A DNA stretch of 64,000 nt from Henckelia pumila (taxonomy: Eukaryota; Streptophyta; Magnoliopsida; Lamiales; Gesneriaceae): assembly GCF_033568475.1 (NCBI RefSeq), contig NC_133123.1, forward strand, positions 159,603,753 through 159,667,752, read 5' to 3'. The translations under genes and the position numbers were made by a program. The first letter of the stretch is position 1; each line of letters starts with the position of its first letter. Of this stretch, positions 45,770-60,100 are shown one piece after another. Under the pieces are notes generated by a model. That model searched no databases and had not been told where the DNA came from. It saw only the letters and a program-made list of their open reading frames with translations.

Positions 45770-48700
45770 ATGGCCGCCGCCTCCTTTTCTTCTTCTCTCC
45801 CATTTTCCAGCTCTGTTTCAGCTCCTCCTCCGATGGGTTTTCTCTTATTCATCTTCTTGCTTGCTTTTGCGGCGCCTATGGCCGATTCCTTCACGCTGGG
45901 TGTGAAGTACATGTCGAATCTTCTGGAGATTCAAGACAGAGAGAGAGCGCCGCCGTCTGTGCAGCTCTCTGCTGTTTACGCCGCCGTCAACCGCATCATT
46001 CCTTCCCATTCTTCGAGCTTTGAGTTCAGCATCATCTCCAGGGTACCCGATTTTGCTCCCTAACTGAAGCATTTTAATGTGTTTTTGTTACTTTAAAGCT
46101 GCGATATCTATTCTATTTAGTCACTGGTACTGTTCTTTGGATTAAAGATGATGAAAATGTAATTTTCTAAAAGAATATTTCGAAAGTTCGCTTTTTTTAT
46201 GGTCCTTTGTTATATCTACATGCAGAAACAGATATGCAACTGTATATTGGTTTCCATTTGCATGTGGATTATTGGAAGCAAAAAACATAATGGCTCAATG
46301 CCTGTGGAAGAAAAAATGTGTGAGAGTAGAACTTTGTGTTTTGGCTTTTTTCCCAAGTGTGGTTTTGGTTTGAGGGGCAATACACTACATTTTTTTTAAA
46401 AAAAAAGTTCAACTGTGCTAGGCTTGCGTTTACATACTTCCGTAGTAGAACAGGACCACATAATTTCTTTTTTTTTAGAACAACCACAAATTCATTATAA
46501 ATCTTTCGATGCTACATCCACCACCCAAGGTGGGTAAATTCCTTCAATCCAATACATTGGTGAAGTAGTGTTTTTACTGAGCTATCCAAGTTCCTCGTAT
46601 TGTAAACAATTTAGCACATTGTCTCGCACAATTTGCTTTAGCACCTTGAATAGCTCAGTTAAAGTACTACTTCACGTAAAGCACAAGGTTTTACTGGAGA
46701 ATATGTAATGGTCATGAAGTGTTTATTTCAAGTCGTGGAATATGTCTCACCCTTCACTTTATTTTACCCTCCTGTTCCTCTTTATGCTTTGCAGGATTCC
46801 TGTGATGGAGAATCTTGCTTTAAGTTAAACAATCATCCTGGTGTTAGCCCCATTGGTTCTCCGGAAATTTTGTACGTGTCAGTTGTGTTTCTTTTTGTTA
46901 TGTTTTGGACTGAACAAGGAGTGTGGGACATTCTATCCTGTCATCATCAACCAAGTTGGAAATTTTATTGCATAGATTAGTGTTAATGTACTTGAGCTTG
47001 GTGGAAAATTTGCAGTTTTTTTGTTTACATAATTGGAGTAGAAATAGATTAATACATGAGGATGTTCAGAATTTTTTGGAGAAATAGCCTCTCTTTTGTC
47101 AGAACTGGTGGAATTCTGCAAGTTAAGTTGCAATGTTATGATATCTGCAGTTATAAATTTGTTTCGCCGTCTTCAAAAGCCTGTTTATTGCCCAAAAGAA
47201 ACTATCTTTACTGTTTGTTTTTCCACAGCATAAGTGGAACTACTGGGGTGGAGCTTTTGTCTGGGCTTCACTGGTACCTTAAATATTGGTGTGGAGCACA
47301 TATATCTTGGGACAAAACAGGCGGTGCACAATTATCTTCGATGCCGAAATCTGGATATTTTCCCCGTATTCAAAATGTTGGGATAACAATTAAGAGGCTC
47401 ACTCCGTGGAGCTACTATCAGAATGCTGTTTCCTCAAGCTGTAAGCCTTCATCCTCGTCATAGTTTCTAGCTTTTAAATATTTTCTGATAGGTGTTGGTA
47501 TTCATATCCCCATTATATCCTTAAAAGATACATTTGCATGGTGGGACTGGGTAAGGTGGGAGAAGGAAATAGACTGGATGGCTCTTCAGGGTATTAATCT
47601 GCCTTTAGCGTTTACTGGTCAAGAAGCCATCTGGCAGAAAGTTTTCCAGGTACTTTTATTATCTATTTGGCTAATGTATGCAAAAAAGTGTAAGAATCAT
47701 ATTAATACATCTATCATATAAATAAAAAGAACAAAAGTGTAAAGCAAGAAGAATAACAAAGAGTATAATAACTCTTCGATAATATGATATACAGAAGTTT
47801 GTTCAAAAGTTCTGCCCATCTTTTTTAATATTATCCAAAAAAACATATATATGAGTAACGTCAATATTATTTTTTCGTAACTTGGCAACCTTAATCGTCA
47901 AAATCTATTCTGCATAAAATAAAGCCTCAGTGATCAAATAATCAGTTGAGAATAAAGCAGCATGTATTGGAATAATAAATAGTTTTCACATCATCTTAAA
48001 ATTCTCAACAACATCCCTAGGAAATATTGTTTTCGTGAAGTTTAGCACATGTTGTATTCATTTTCATTTGATATCCAATGATATTTTACAATGATGAATA
48101 GATATAGACCTCAAATTTGATTGCTCGCAACAACAAGTCATTTAACTTCATTCTACCTATAAAAATATTTATGAAAATCCCAAGTTTAAATCATTAAAAC
48201 CAATTTGTTTGTTCGCTATATGCATGATTTTATTTAAACACGATGGTTGTGTATTACTCTTTTCATTCTTCTTTCTCACGTTGATGGTTAACAATATGCA
48301 CCATCTTTGAGCAGAATTTCAACATAAGCGCTAGAGACTTAAATGATTTCTTTGGTGGTCCGGCATTTCTTGCATGGTCGCGCATGGGAAATCTACACGG
48401 GTAAACTTATAGAGTAATATATGAAGCAGACTGTTCTCTCCATCACTGTTTTAAACCTGATAGCATGATTAACTCGATTCCATTTGCCACATTAATTCTC
48501 TCTATCCCATCTAATGAGTAATGAGAACTTTCTATTTTATCACAGCTGGGGAGGACCACTTCCACAAAGTTGGTTAGATCAACAACTGATACTGCAGAAG
48601 AAAATTCTTGCTCGAATGTATGAGTTAGGAATGACTCCAGGTACAGCACATTGTAAATCACAAATGTAATATTTTTTAATGAACGAATGTAGTTTGCAAA

Positions 48701-51700
48701 GTCTGCTGGTAGTTTCTTATTATATTTTCGCTTTTCAGTGAATAAAAACAAGTTTTTGATCATATTTTTCACTATTCATACTTCCATTTCAGTCCTGCCA
48801 GCCTTCTCCGGCAATGTTCCGGCAGCTCTTAAGCGTGTATACACATCAGCCAAAATAACACGCCTTGGAAACTGGTAAGTGCTGCCTCCTGAATGACATA
48901 TATTATGCCAACATAGACTGTTTCTTGATCCATGTATTTTATCTCATTGACTGCTCTGAAATAGGTATCTAATGTTACGTAAATTTGTGATTATTGGACA
49001 TTGGTAGAGGGGATGATACAATTATTGAAGTTTAATTCATGATATTTATTGGTGATTGTTTGGTTCTGAAAATCCAGCATTTCTGCTGGACCCGGTCTTA
49101 TGAGATACTTTTTTGAAACCTATTTTATGGTAAATTGAATACGTACGTGCTTTTAATTCAAGAATTCATTTTTCATTCTTTAGGTATACCGTTGGAAGTG
49201 ACCCCAGATGGTGCTGTACCTACCTGCTTGATGCAACAGATCCCTTGTTTGTTGAAATAGGGAGAGCTTTTATTCACCAACAATTGAAAGGTACACAATA
49301 AAAAATTTCACTGACTTACTTCAAGTAAGCATTTCATATGTCTACTCATATAAAAAAAGTTCCTTATTGTTCCTGACATTTGGATATCCCTATGTTGTGC
49401 AGAATACGGAAGGACTAGCCACATTTATAACTGGTAAATTTGCTTGTTCTTCGACTATCTAAACCTATCTTAGTTCGCACTTTACGTGTTCTTTGATCTG
49501 CTTCCCCTATATAAGTAGGTGATGACACCTTTTACAAATCTAAATGTCACCAGATCATAAACTTCTCTTTTACTGAGCTGCAAATGTTGCAGCATGCCAA
49601 AAAGTTAGTACCCTGAGGGCATGTATAAGTTTTCTTTTTGCATGCACAAAATATATATGTATAAGACCATACCAAAAAAGTGGATAACTAATTGTGAACG
49701 AGAAAAAAAAAATGGTATTCTTTCCACAGCTGCTTCATTTAATCTCATGGACGCCATAAGCATGTCTTAAAAGACCGCATGTCTTTATGTTTTAACATAT
49801 AGCTTTCGATGTAATGTAGCTCATCTCCTCCCCCTTTTTGGCGTATGCTTGACATTGTAGCCTGATCAAAATCGATTAAACATGAATTCACTTACATTCT
49901 TTTTCACACTGGTAATCTGCTCCAAACAGTCTTTAATGGTTGTTTCATGAATTTTCGATACAAATAATGCAGTGATACTTTTGACGAAAACACTCCTCCG
50001 GTTGACGATCCTGAATATATTTCTGCATTAGCTGCTGCAATCTTTGAGGGCATGGAAAGTGGTGATGTTGATGCAGTTTGGTTGATGCAGGTGACAATAT
50101 ACAAGTTTCATCACTTCGATTACATTTCGATCAAAGCCCTGCATCACGTGAATGCTATTCAATTTGATACCTAAGATCTTGTTATGTACTTTTTATTTAT
50201 GTGCAATCCACAAGTCTCACTATGCTCTAATTTCTCTTATGTTCTGTAGGGATGGCTTTTTACTGATGATCCATTTTGGAAGCCTCCACAGATGAAGGTG
50301 AAATTAATATTTGTCTTTCATAATGTGAATGTCATTCTTTTGAAGGCCATGCTCGAGAAATTCTGGTTTTTCTTCTGTGTTTTTTTGGGGGTCTTCCTAT
50401 CTAGAATAAAATTTATCCCATTTTTAGGCACTTCTGCATTCTGTTCCTGTCGGAAAGTTGGTTGTTCTTGATCTGTACGCTGAAGTTAAACCAGTTTGGG
50501 CTACTTCAGAGCAGTTCTATGGGGTTCCTTACATATGGTACATCTTTCTTTCTCTTGGTTTTGTGTGGGACTTCGCCTTTCCCCATGAATTCTAATTGTC
50601 CGTTTTTTTTTTTTTTTAATTAAGAATATTGACGTGATTAGCTATTTTCCTCAAATGTGTCAAAAGCATGTGTTATATTTTGCATTTCTTCTTGAATTCA
50701 ACCGAGATTGCTTTGTCCACGTATCATGCCCATGATTTTACTCGATAGAGCTAATATACTATATTAAAATGGGTTTTTCTAATTTAGTGTCAAAATCATT
50801 TAACTGTTCTGCAGTTTCTTTTTAGAATGGATATTTAGCATTAAGATTATTGGTTGAAGCTGTGATAGCAGATAAGGATCGCCTACCAGAAATAAAAAGT
50901 GTGAATAGGTTCAATCAGCCTTTTTCTTCTGCTTAATTTTTGCAATTTTTTCTCACTTGTAATACCTGTTCAGGTGTATGCTGCACAATTTTGCGGGGAA
51001 CATAGAAATGTATGGAGTTATAGATTACGTGGGATCTGGACCTATAGATGCTCGCCTCAGTGCTAACTCAACCATGGCAAGTCCACTAAATTTTTTTCAA
51101 GGAACTGAAATTTTTACCTAGTAGAACTAGAACTGTCTCCTCTGCACGACTAGCCAAATGAACTTTATAATGTATCATTATGCTTATCTTGCTCATCTTA
51201 CTCGATTCCTCTATGTAAGGTCGGTGTTGGGATGTCAATGGAGGGTATCGAACAAAATCCCATTGTCTATGATCTTATGTCAGAAATGGCATTTCGAAAC
51301 AAGAGAGTTGATGTCAAGGTAAGAAGGCTTTTCTGTGCCTCAGATCCTAAATATTCTTAGCAGATGCATCTGTGATGCACAGTACGAGGTTGCTCCTGTC
51401 CATGACTCTGATTCCATCTTATTTTTTCAGAATTGGATAAAACTGTATACCCAAAGACGATATGGAAAGTTGGTCCCATCAATTCAAGATGGCTGGAACA
51501 TTTTGTATCATACGGTTTATAACTGCACAGATGGATTAAATGTATGCTGCTGTCTTAACAAATTTTATAGTTTTCATTTTTATTTGTGAATTTCAAGTAG
51601 TTGCATCAAAGACATCACATATCAATTTTTATTTGATTTTTGTGGTCTGATTCATACTAAATTACTGTTCTTTCTAATTTTTGACAGGACAAGAATAGAG

Positions 51701-52796
51701 ATGTTATCATGTATTTCCCAGACGTCGATCCTAATTCAATTTTTACATCCCTTCATCTATCTCTATCTGGAAAACACCACAAAAATAAACGAATTCTTGG
51801 CCGGAGAGCTATTTACGAACAAACAAGCTACTCTTATACTCATCCTCATCAATGGTATTCCACCTCCGAAGTGATACGAGCCCTTCAACTTTTTATCGCA
51901 GGCGGGGATCAACTCTATGAGAGTAACACTTACAGGTTCCGAATAATTTGCTCCATATCATGCTTTATTACTTAATTTTTTTTTGTCTTAAACTGGCTTA
52001 TTTCACTTATTTGGCAACATAAGGTATGACCTCTTGGATCTGACGAGGCAAGCGTTGGCAAAGTATGCGAATCAGCTTTTCGTAAAGGTGGTTGAAGCAT
52101 ATCAGCTAGGTGATCTGCAAGGAGTGGTTAACTTTAGCCAAACATTTCTTCAGCTCGTGGACGATATGGACACACTTTTGGCATGCCATGAGGGATTTCT
52201 TCTTGGACCTTGGCTTGAAAGCGCGAAGAAACTTGCGCAGAATGAAGAACAGAGAAAACAGGTATAGGTTCCATCCCTTCCGAGGAATCTGAGCCTAAAT
52301 AGTTTACTTGTTTCTAATCTGATGAACCGTTAAACTTTCACAGTTCGAGTGGAATGCAAGAACTCAAATCACAATGTGGTTCGACAACACGGAGGAGGAA
52401 GCAAGTCTGCTTCGCGACTACGGTGCTTTGAATCCCTCTTATCATTTTCTTGTTACTCAACCACTGTTCAAATGATTAATCAGTTTTTTTCTTGTAGGAA
52501 ACAAGTACTGGAGTGGACTTCTGAGGGATTATTACGGTCCTCGAGCTGCTATTTACTTCAAGTTTCTGATAGAGAGCTTAAAGACGGACAACGGTTTTAG
52601 CCTGAAAGAATGGAGGAAGCAATGGATCAAACTAACAAACGAGTGGCAGAGTAGCAGGGACATTTTCCCAACAAGTAGCAACGGCAACGCCCTCAACGTA
52701 TCCCGTTGGCTCTACGAGAAGTATTTGAAAGATCCCGAGCCCCGTGAGATCAAGAGCCGAGGCCACTCGAGGTCCAACATTTTTTTATACAAGTAG
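45770..52796 (+). CDS. NAGLU: Alpha-N-acetylglucosaminidase (GH89)
   Basis: Nineteen exons: 45770-46042, 46795-46871, 47229-47440, 47528-47649, 48315-48400, 48546-48640, 48793-48874, 49184-49290, 49403-49433, 49973-50090, 50250-50297, 50428-50537, 50974-51076, 51220-51318, 51431-51541, 51688-51935, 52024-52261, 52344-52422, 52498-52796. They give 845 residues in frame to TAG, near the roughly 800 of the Arabidopsis homologue (CYL1). A hydrophobic signal ([14 protein letters not shown], about 23-36) follows a Ser-rich N-end; Met22 is an alternative start. GH89 motifs include [40 protein letters not shown] with a probable catalytic Glu, CMLHNFAGN and [10 protein letters not shown] with the second Glu. 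The family removes terminal alpha-linked GlcNAc in lysosome-like compartments; in Arabidopsis loss affects reproduction. Exon 9 is only 31 nt. Intron 13 appears to be GC-AG. Confidence 0.95.
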
Positions 52797-52929
52797 CAAT
52801 TAACTACAAGAATATTAAGCTCAAATATTGCTGTACTTGTGCACTAGCTAGACGATTAATAATTCGAGTACTCGAGCATATGTCATTTGACTGAGCAGCT
52901 CGGTCGTTAGGTCCTTAGTAAGTCAATTT

Positions 52930-52982
52930 GTCCCACATCGGAAAAAAGCAGAAGGAAGTTTAAGGGTGAGTATTATATAAAG
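52930..52982 (+). promoter_or_regulatory. Plant snRNA promoter (USE plus TATA)
   Basis: The upstream sequence element GTCCCACATCG (52930-52940) matches the plant consensus RTCCCACATCG exactly. The TATA box TTATATAAAG (52973-52982) lies 32 bp further on, and the RNA start at 53007 is a further 25 bp on. USE-TATA spacing of about 33 bp is the RNA polymerase II type; polymerase III snRNA genes are about 10 bp closer. Confidence 0.9.
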
Positions 52983-53006
52983 TGAAATGCTAGCAGCGTA
53001 AAAAAT

Positions 53007-53166
53007 TGCCTTAAACTAATGAGTAAGGAAAACAAAGTGGTTGGTGAGAACTGACTGCAGCACCCGTATAACCAATACAATGGTGCAGGAATTTATGGAG
53101 GGGTTATAGGCTGGCCGGGTGTTGACGCTGCTTACTTTCGCAGAACTCGCTTGCGCGGGCCTCCCA
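53007..53166 (+). ncRNA. U12: U12 minor-spliceosomal snRNA
   Basis: The 5' end TGCCTTAAACTAATGAGTAA is almost identical to metazoan U12 (which has TTATGAGTAA). It contains the ATGAGTAAGGAAAA segment that pairs with the TTCCTTAAC branch site of U12-type introns. An Sm site (AATTTATGG, 53090-53098) follows, and then a GC-rich 3' stem-loop closed by GGAGG and CCTCC, ending near 53166. A canonical USE/TATA promoter is correctly placed upstream. U12 with U11 recognises minor introns and later pairs with U6atac. The exact 3' end is inferred from the stem. The gene stands between NAGLU (stop 52796) and the NAD synthetase gene and has its own promoter. Confidence 0.93.
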
Positions 53167-54126
53167 ATAAACCCACCCCCAATTCTTAACTTTAAGTTTT
53201 AATAATAATTAAATTAAATTAAATATAGAACTAAAAAATTAAGCTGCGTGTGAGGCTGATAAATAAATTATGCAATTAGTTAATGTATTTTCTAAAATAA
53301 ATATTCTCTAATTCAAACTTTGATCTGATTTATGATATGTATAACAAAATCTAGTAAAACTTATATTCGTAAGTTTATATAGCATAGAGCGATTTAACAC
53401 AATAAAGGTAGAATAAATCAATATTTGATTGAGTGTATCTTCTAATTGCTGTTTTTTTTTTAAATAAAAATTTTTATGAGATCGTTTTGGTCGATTTTGT
53501 GATATGAATCTTTTATATATCTGACTCATAAAAAATTATTATTATTTATATAAAAAATATTACTTTTCATTTCAGATATGGATTGAGACGACCTGTTTTA
53601 CACGAGACTTTCATTATTATATTTTACATTAAACTCATCTTATTCTATCTCACAAAATATCTATTCTCAAATTAATTATGACTAAAATATAAATATTATT
53701 TATTATGTATAGATATATTGTATTTTTGTTTTAAATCAATTTAAATTTTAAAATAAAATCAAAGCACACAATAAAATTATATATAAATGAAGTTTAAAAT
53801 ATAGATAGAGATTGAAATAAAGATACAAATATAAATATTTTGTTTTTTTTTAAAGATATTTAAGATATTTTATTTTAGATTTAATCAAATTAATTTTAAT
53901 TCGATTAGCAAGGAGTGAACTTTAGTATAAGATAAGATAGTAAATATTCAAAAAATAATAATATTTTAAATTTTTTGTATTGGGATTTACGAAGAAAACC
54001 CTTTCGCCCTTCTCATTTATTTTTTCCATGTTCCATCTTTTTCATCCATCGACAGAAGCAGCGGTTGGGTTATAACCGATTGTTCACCCCGCCAAATCCT
54101 TGCTTCCACACAGTGATCGGAATACG
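53167..54126. other. Spacer between U12 and NAD synthetase
   Basis: AT-rich. About 53466-53615 resembles a decayed copy of a repeat common in asterid genomes, with GAGACGACCTG / CACGAGAC ends and an internal TATTACTTTTCA. No TATA box was clear before 54127; the last 130 bp are the presumed 5' UTR. Confidence 0.45.
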
Positions 54127-57100
54127 ATGAGGCTTCTGAAGGTGGCGACCTGTAACTTGAATCAATGGGCAATGGATTTCGATTGCAACATGAACAACAT
54201 CAAGGACTCCGTTTCTAGGGCTAAGCAAGCTGGAGCTGTGATTCGGCTCGGTCCCGAGCTTGAAATCACCGGTTATGGCTGCGAGGACCATTTCTTGGAA
54301 CTCGACACTATTTCCCATGCGTATGTATCCAACTCCACATGTATACATGTAAATTTCGACCAATGTTGATGCGTTCATGAATGGATGGTGATTCAGGAAT
54401 AAATTCATTTGACTGATTTTGAACTATCAATTGGCAGGTGGGAGTGCTTGAAGGAACTACTGCTCGGTGATTGGACGGATGACATGTTGTGTAGTTTTGG
54501 TATGCCTGTCATCAAAGGTTCCGAAAGGTACAATTGCCAAGTACTGTGCTTTAATAGAAAAATTGTGATGATACGGCCGAAGATGTGGCTCGCAAATGAT
54601 GGGAACTATAGAGAACTAAGATGGTTTACGGCATGGAAGCAGAAAGAGCAACTCGAGGACTTTTTACTTCCAAGCGACATAGCTGAGGCTCTGTCGCAGA
54701 CTGTGGTACCTTTTGGCTATGGCTATATTCAGTTTCTTGACACGTATGTTACTATCTCACATTTTTTTTAAAAAAAATTTGATCCTCGTACTTTCATGTC
54801 ATATAATGCCGCACATCTTTTTTCCATAAATTGAAGATCTTAATTTTGATTTTTAAAAAATTAAGATGTGGTTTTTTTACAATGACATCGCTGGCAAGCT
54901 TGAAAGGATTTCGTTGGTGCAACTTTTCAGTGACATCTCTAGTTGCATTAGAATGATGTTTGATTTTGCAGCTGCAAGAAACATTTTTATGCACAGTTGT
55001 GAGCATTATACATGCATCAGAGTTCTTAGATATGCTTATTCTATTGTAAAACATTTTTGTTGAATTGGGTCATCTGGTCAGCATGACATACATGCCTTGA
55101 GATGAATTATGTACCTGAATACTTAACTCTAATTAAATTGTTTTCGAATATCTAATACGTTAGAGTTTATTTTCACCTCAGCGCTGTTGCAGCTGAAGTT
55201 TGTGAGGAACTTTTTAGCCCTATGCCTCCTCACGCTGAGCTTGCGCTTAATGGTGTTGAAGTTTTCATGAATGCTAGTGGAAGTCATCATCAACTACGAA
55301 AGCTTGACATACGCCTTCGTGCTTTTATAGGTGCAACACATACTCGTGGAGGAGTTTACTTGTACAGCAATCACCAAGGATGTGATGGTGGTCGACTGTA
55401 TTTCGGTGGGACACACGCCTTCGTGAGACGATAGCTATTAGTCCTCAATTATACACCAACGGTTATTTGTTTTCTCACCATATCAATCAACTGTAAAGTA
55501 TATATTGGATCATGTGTTATGAAAATCTATTCAAATAATCAGATTCTAGTCTAGCATATCATGTCTTGGGGCACTTCACCTCAATAAAGAGTTTTACGTT
55601 AGTGTGCCTTGCACTTCTAATCAATGTGGCCTCAGTTTGTGAAAAATGAATTATTATAAATGATAGAAATGATTTACCTGATTAGTTATTCTGCTATTGA
55701 ATTTTCTAAGATATATTTCTTATATATCTATGTATGCAGATGGATGTTCTTGTGTTGTTGTGAATGGAGATGTGGTTGCCCAAGGTTCCCAATTCTCTTT
55801 GAAAGATGTAGAGTTGGTGGTTGCTCAAATAGATCTAGATGCGGTATGCATCGATTTTTGCCTATTATTTCATTAAGCGCCACGAAAAGAAGAATAGTGC
55901 TTGTGTTTCGTTTTTGGTAAATGGATAATGAAATGGTTAGATTTACTTGCTCGTTTTTTGTGTTTTCTATTTAAGTGTGTATGTTGCTAATCTTCCGTGC
56001 TGTAACTCTATTCATTGTTCATATGATGCACTGAAAATTATAATCCCTTTACGCTGGTGCAAGATGAATATGGCGTGTAACTTCCTGAATATGCTTTTCT
56101 GATGTAAATTAGCTACGTGTAACGCCATTTATTTCATATATATATAGTCATTTTTTGTTTCGCTTTTCCTAGTATAAAAAATCTTTTCCACATGAGTATA
56201 TTCGTGATACGATTCACCTCTTGTGCTTAAGGTTTTGCGATGAAACTGAATACTTGTTATTGCTGTCTGTCTTTTTCAAAGCACAGAATTAACTTTGATT
56301 TGTCAAATATGTTCTAAATGGCAGGTTGCTAGTCTTAGAGGATCTATAAGTAGCTTTCAAGAACAAGCAAGCTGTAAGCCAAAAGTTTCATCGGTTGCGG
56401 TGCCTTTCAAGCTTTGCCAGTCTTTCAAGCTTCAAATGTCACTTTCCAGTCCACTTAAGGTTAGCACTTTCTAGAAGGGTTGAACGTGGTTAGAGGGACA
56501 AACGATGCAATTATAATTATTAGGGAGATTAGAATTGACACCCGATATAGTTCCAGGGAATTAATTCCAATTTACCCTAAGATATAATTTTACCTTTATT
56601 CCCATGCATGCATGCATTAAGGAGTTCATGAGATCTCTGTAATTCATAAAACGGGGATTTACATATAAGGATAACCATAAAGAACATTATGAGTGATTAT
56701 GGTCTCTATAATTTTGTCTGGCCAATGAACAATCAAAAATATCTATTTATGCTCATTGGAGATTGTTGTTCATGGTGGGTGGTATAATTTGGGTGCATCG
56801 CGTTTCATTGATATTGATATAGGGATATCAATGCACACGAATGAGTGCCGATTTGAAATAAATTCACTAAACAACCTTGATCAGATTTATCCAAGTGGAT
56901 CCTTTTATGCAGGTCTGTTGTTTCTGCTTCACATTTTTTGAGAACTTAATTTTTTTTTATCTTCAGATACAATATCATTCTCCTGAAGAGGAAATATCTT
57001 TTGGACCAAGTTGCTGGCTGTGGGATTATTTGAGAAGAAGTGGTGCATCCGGTTTTTTGCTTCCACTTTCAGGTGGGGCTGACAGCTCCTCTGTTGCTGC

Positions 57101-60100
57101 CATAGTTGGTTGCATGTGCCAGCTAGTCATTAAAGGTTATTTCTTTAATCTTTTACTCAGCTTATTTCCTTTTTCCAACATGCATAAAGGAGCTGAATGT
57201 TTTTCTAGGTGTATTTATGGGTGCCTATTTTGTCTATTGTTTTGGTTATATTATATTGATCGAGGATGGATTTTTCTTGGTTGATCATCTTGTTTTGAAA
57301 TATTTTGAAATTTTCTCCTTTGTAATGTTTGTCTTGTTTATAAAGATTAGTATGCAGTAACCTGATGATTTGAGGGCCGTCACCATAATCACATTGGTTG
57401 AATGAATTTTTCTATTTTGTATTGGGCCATTTAGCTTTCAGAGTCTCTTGTTTCATGTTTCATGAGTTAATTGGTTGAGGGTGCAAAGATTTCTTCAGAA
57501 ATTGCAAAGGGGGATGAGCAAGTCAAAGCTGATGCTATCCGGGTCGGCCATTACACCGGTGGACAGTTTCCAACGAACGAGAAGGAATTTGCTAAACGCA
57601 TATTCTACACAGTTTTCATGGGATCGGAAAATAGGTGAGAATATTATACAGAACCAAATTTGGGACCCTGTGCACCTTACATGTTTCATGTAATGTAAGA
57701 ATACAGAAGGACTTTGATGGGATCCATGGGATTCACTAAATAAATAGTTACTTGATTTGGCAGGGATGAGAATTTAAAAATCTGTTGTGGCTGTTAATGT
57801 TATTGAGCGATATAAGAATTATTTCTCTATTTATACAATTGGCCTCCTACATTAACGTTTTTGGAATTGTTGAGAAATAGTTCATATCTGAGTGATTTTC
57901 CTGTAATTGATTTGTGATTAACGCTGTATAGTCAATTAATCTTGCTTGGTTAATTTAATGTAAAAATAAGAAAGATTTGAAGGGTCCTCTGGGTTTCATA
58001 CATAAACAGTTAGTCGTGAGGATGAATACCATAAAAGTCTTTTGGTGGTTGTTATTGCTGGAATCACATTGGAGTCCTGCATCTATTTATATGTTATAAA
58101 AAAAATTTGGAATCGATGACGATTGTCGATATTGCGTCTGTGAGTTTCCTGTGATTTTTTGAGAAACAAACTACTACCTCATGCTTGGCATGTTTTGTGA
58201 CTTTGGCTTTGCTCATTGGTTTGAAAATTTTTGAACTTTTGATTCTATAAAGTATGTCAAAATACGTTCATGGAAGTCGTGTCAGCCCGCAGATGTGAAA
58301 TTGCTAGTTCATGTAACACAGGCACACACAGAAATATGATTCAGGGAAATATAAAATATTTTATCCGAGTCCCTGATCACAGATGCACTTTGACATTCAT
58401 TTTTGTGTGTTGTCAAAAAAATTTCTTGTGCATGTGTGTGGCATTGCATGATGAAATTTCAAAATGTTCTGTTTCACGGAGTAAGAAATCATGATATGTA
58501 TAAATGAAAGCAAGAGCCAGTTGATCTCTCTTTTTCTTTTTTTTTTCTTTTGTGCTAAGTGCTGGTTTGAAAGCTATGTTGTGAATCCCATGATTTTCGA
58601 CTTATTTGGAGTTTCTGACACAAGAAATTAAACATGTTAATGACTTTGAATACCTCTCTTGTGCAATTGGCTATTGATAACCTTTTCTCGTTTTAGTTCT
58701 GATGCTACAAGGACTCGGGCGAAGGTGCTTGCTGAAGAAATTGGGTCGTGGCATCTTGATGTTTCGATTGATGGAGTGGTTTCTTCCCTGCTTTCTTTGT
58801 TTCAAACTCTTACTGGAAAGAGGCCACGGTACAAGGTATGAGAAGAGTTTAAACTTAAGTTTGTGCTCATTGAATGACCTTTATGGTTTGACTTGAAGTA
58901 TATTATATTATAACTAAGTGCATGAAAATGCCAATTTTATACCAAATCTCGATACTTTTTTATTCATTTATATTACTTTGTGAGTTAGGTCATTGCAAGC
59001 AAATGTGTCTGTTTAAATTCTATTTCGCACATGCTAGACAGTATGTTTTGAAATCCGCAAATAACTAAGTTTTCTTTGTTTGTAATTTTTCTCTAGGTGG
59101 ATGGGGGATCAAATGCTGAAAACTTGGGCCTCCAAAATATTCAAGCTCGAATTAGAATGGTCCTGGCTTTCATGCTAGCGTCACTATTGCCATGGGTTCA
59201 GAACAAACCAGGCTTTTATCTGGTCTTAGGTAGCTCCAATGTTGATGAAGGATTGCGTGGTTATCTTACAAAGGTGCTTCAGGATTACAAGTGTGAACGT
59301 TTATTGACATGGTCATCTGTTTTGTTTTCATTTTATTCATCATTAGTTTAGAAGTACAAGAACTGCAATCTCATATTTTTTACGGACATTCCTAGAGTTA
59401 TTTTTCCTCCTAAAATTGATTAAACTGTCATGTGCAGTATGATTGCAGTTCCGCTGATATTAATCCTATCGGAAGTATTAGCAAGCAGGATCTCCGAACA
59501 TTTTTGAAATGGGCTGCTGTCCATCTTGGTTACTCATCTTTGGCAGAAATTGAGGCTGCTCCGCCAACTGCTGAGTTGGAGCCTATACGATCCAATTATA
59601 GCCAGGTATTTTTTCAAACTGCACCCGACCAAGGGGTTGAATGTTGAAACCAAGTAACCAACCATCCCCACAGTATGCTTTGAAAATTCATCTGATGTCT
59701 TGGATTAAGCCTTTGATCTTTACTTTAATATTCTCCTCTCCTATTTGTTCTCACAAAAGTTCCAGTTGAAAGAAGTTTATTTTTCCCTTGCTCTCTATAC
59801 TTCCTCTCTTCCCCTCCTGATCTTCCTGACTGTTAACATTCTTCTTCGGGCCACCTTCATGCTTTGCAAATTTGTTTCTGGGGCATTTGATCATTGTTCT
59901 TGGTCTCCTTGCCAGAATTTTGTTCCGACATGCTTTTTTACCATGTTGTCATTAAAAGTTTAGATAATCATTATGAACCTTTGCATGTTGAATGTGATAG
60001 TATGTTTATTTGGAAACAGCTGGATGAAGTGGACATGGGAATGACCTACGAAGAGCTCTCAGTATATGGCAGAATGCGAAAGATTTTCCGCTGTGGGCCT

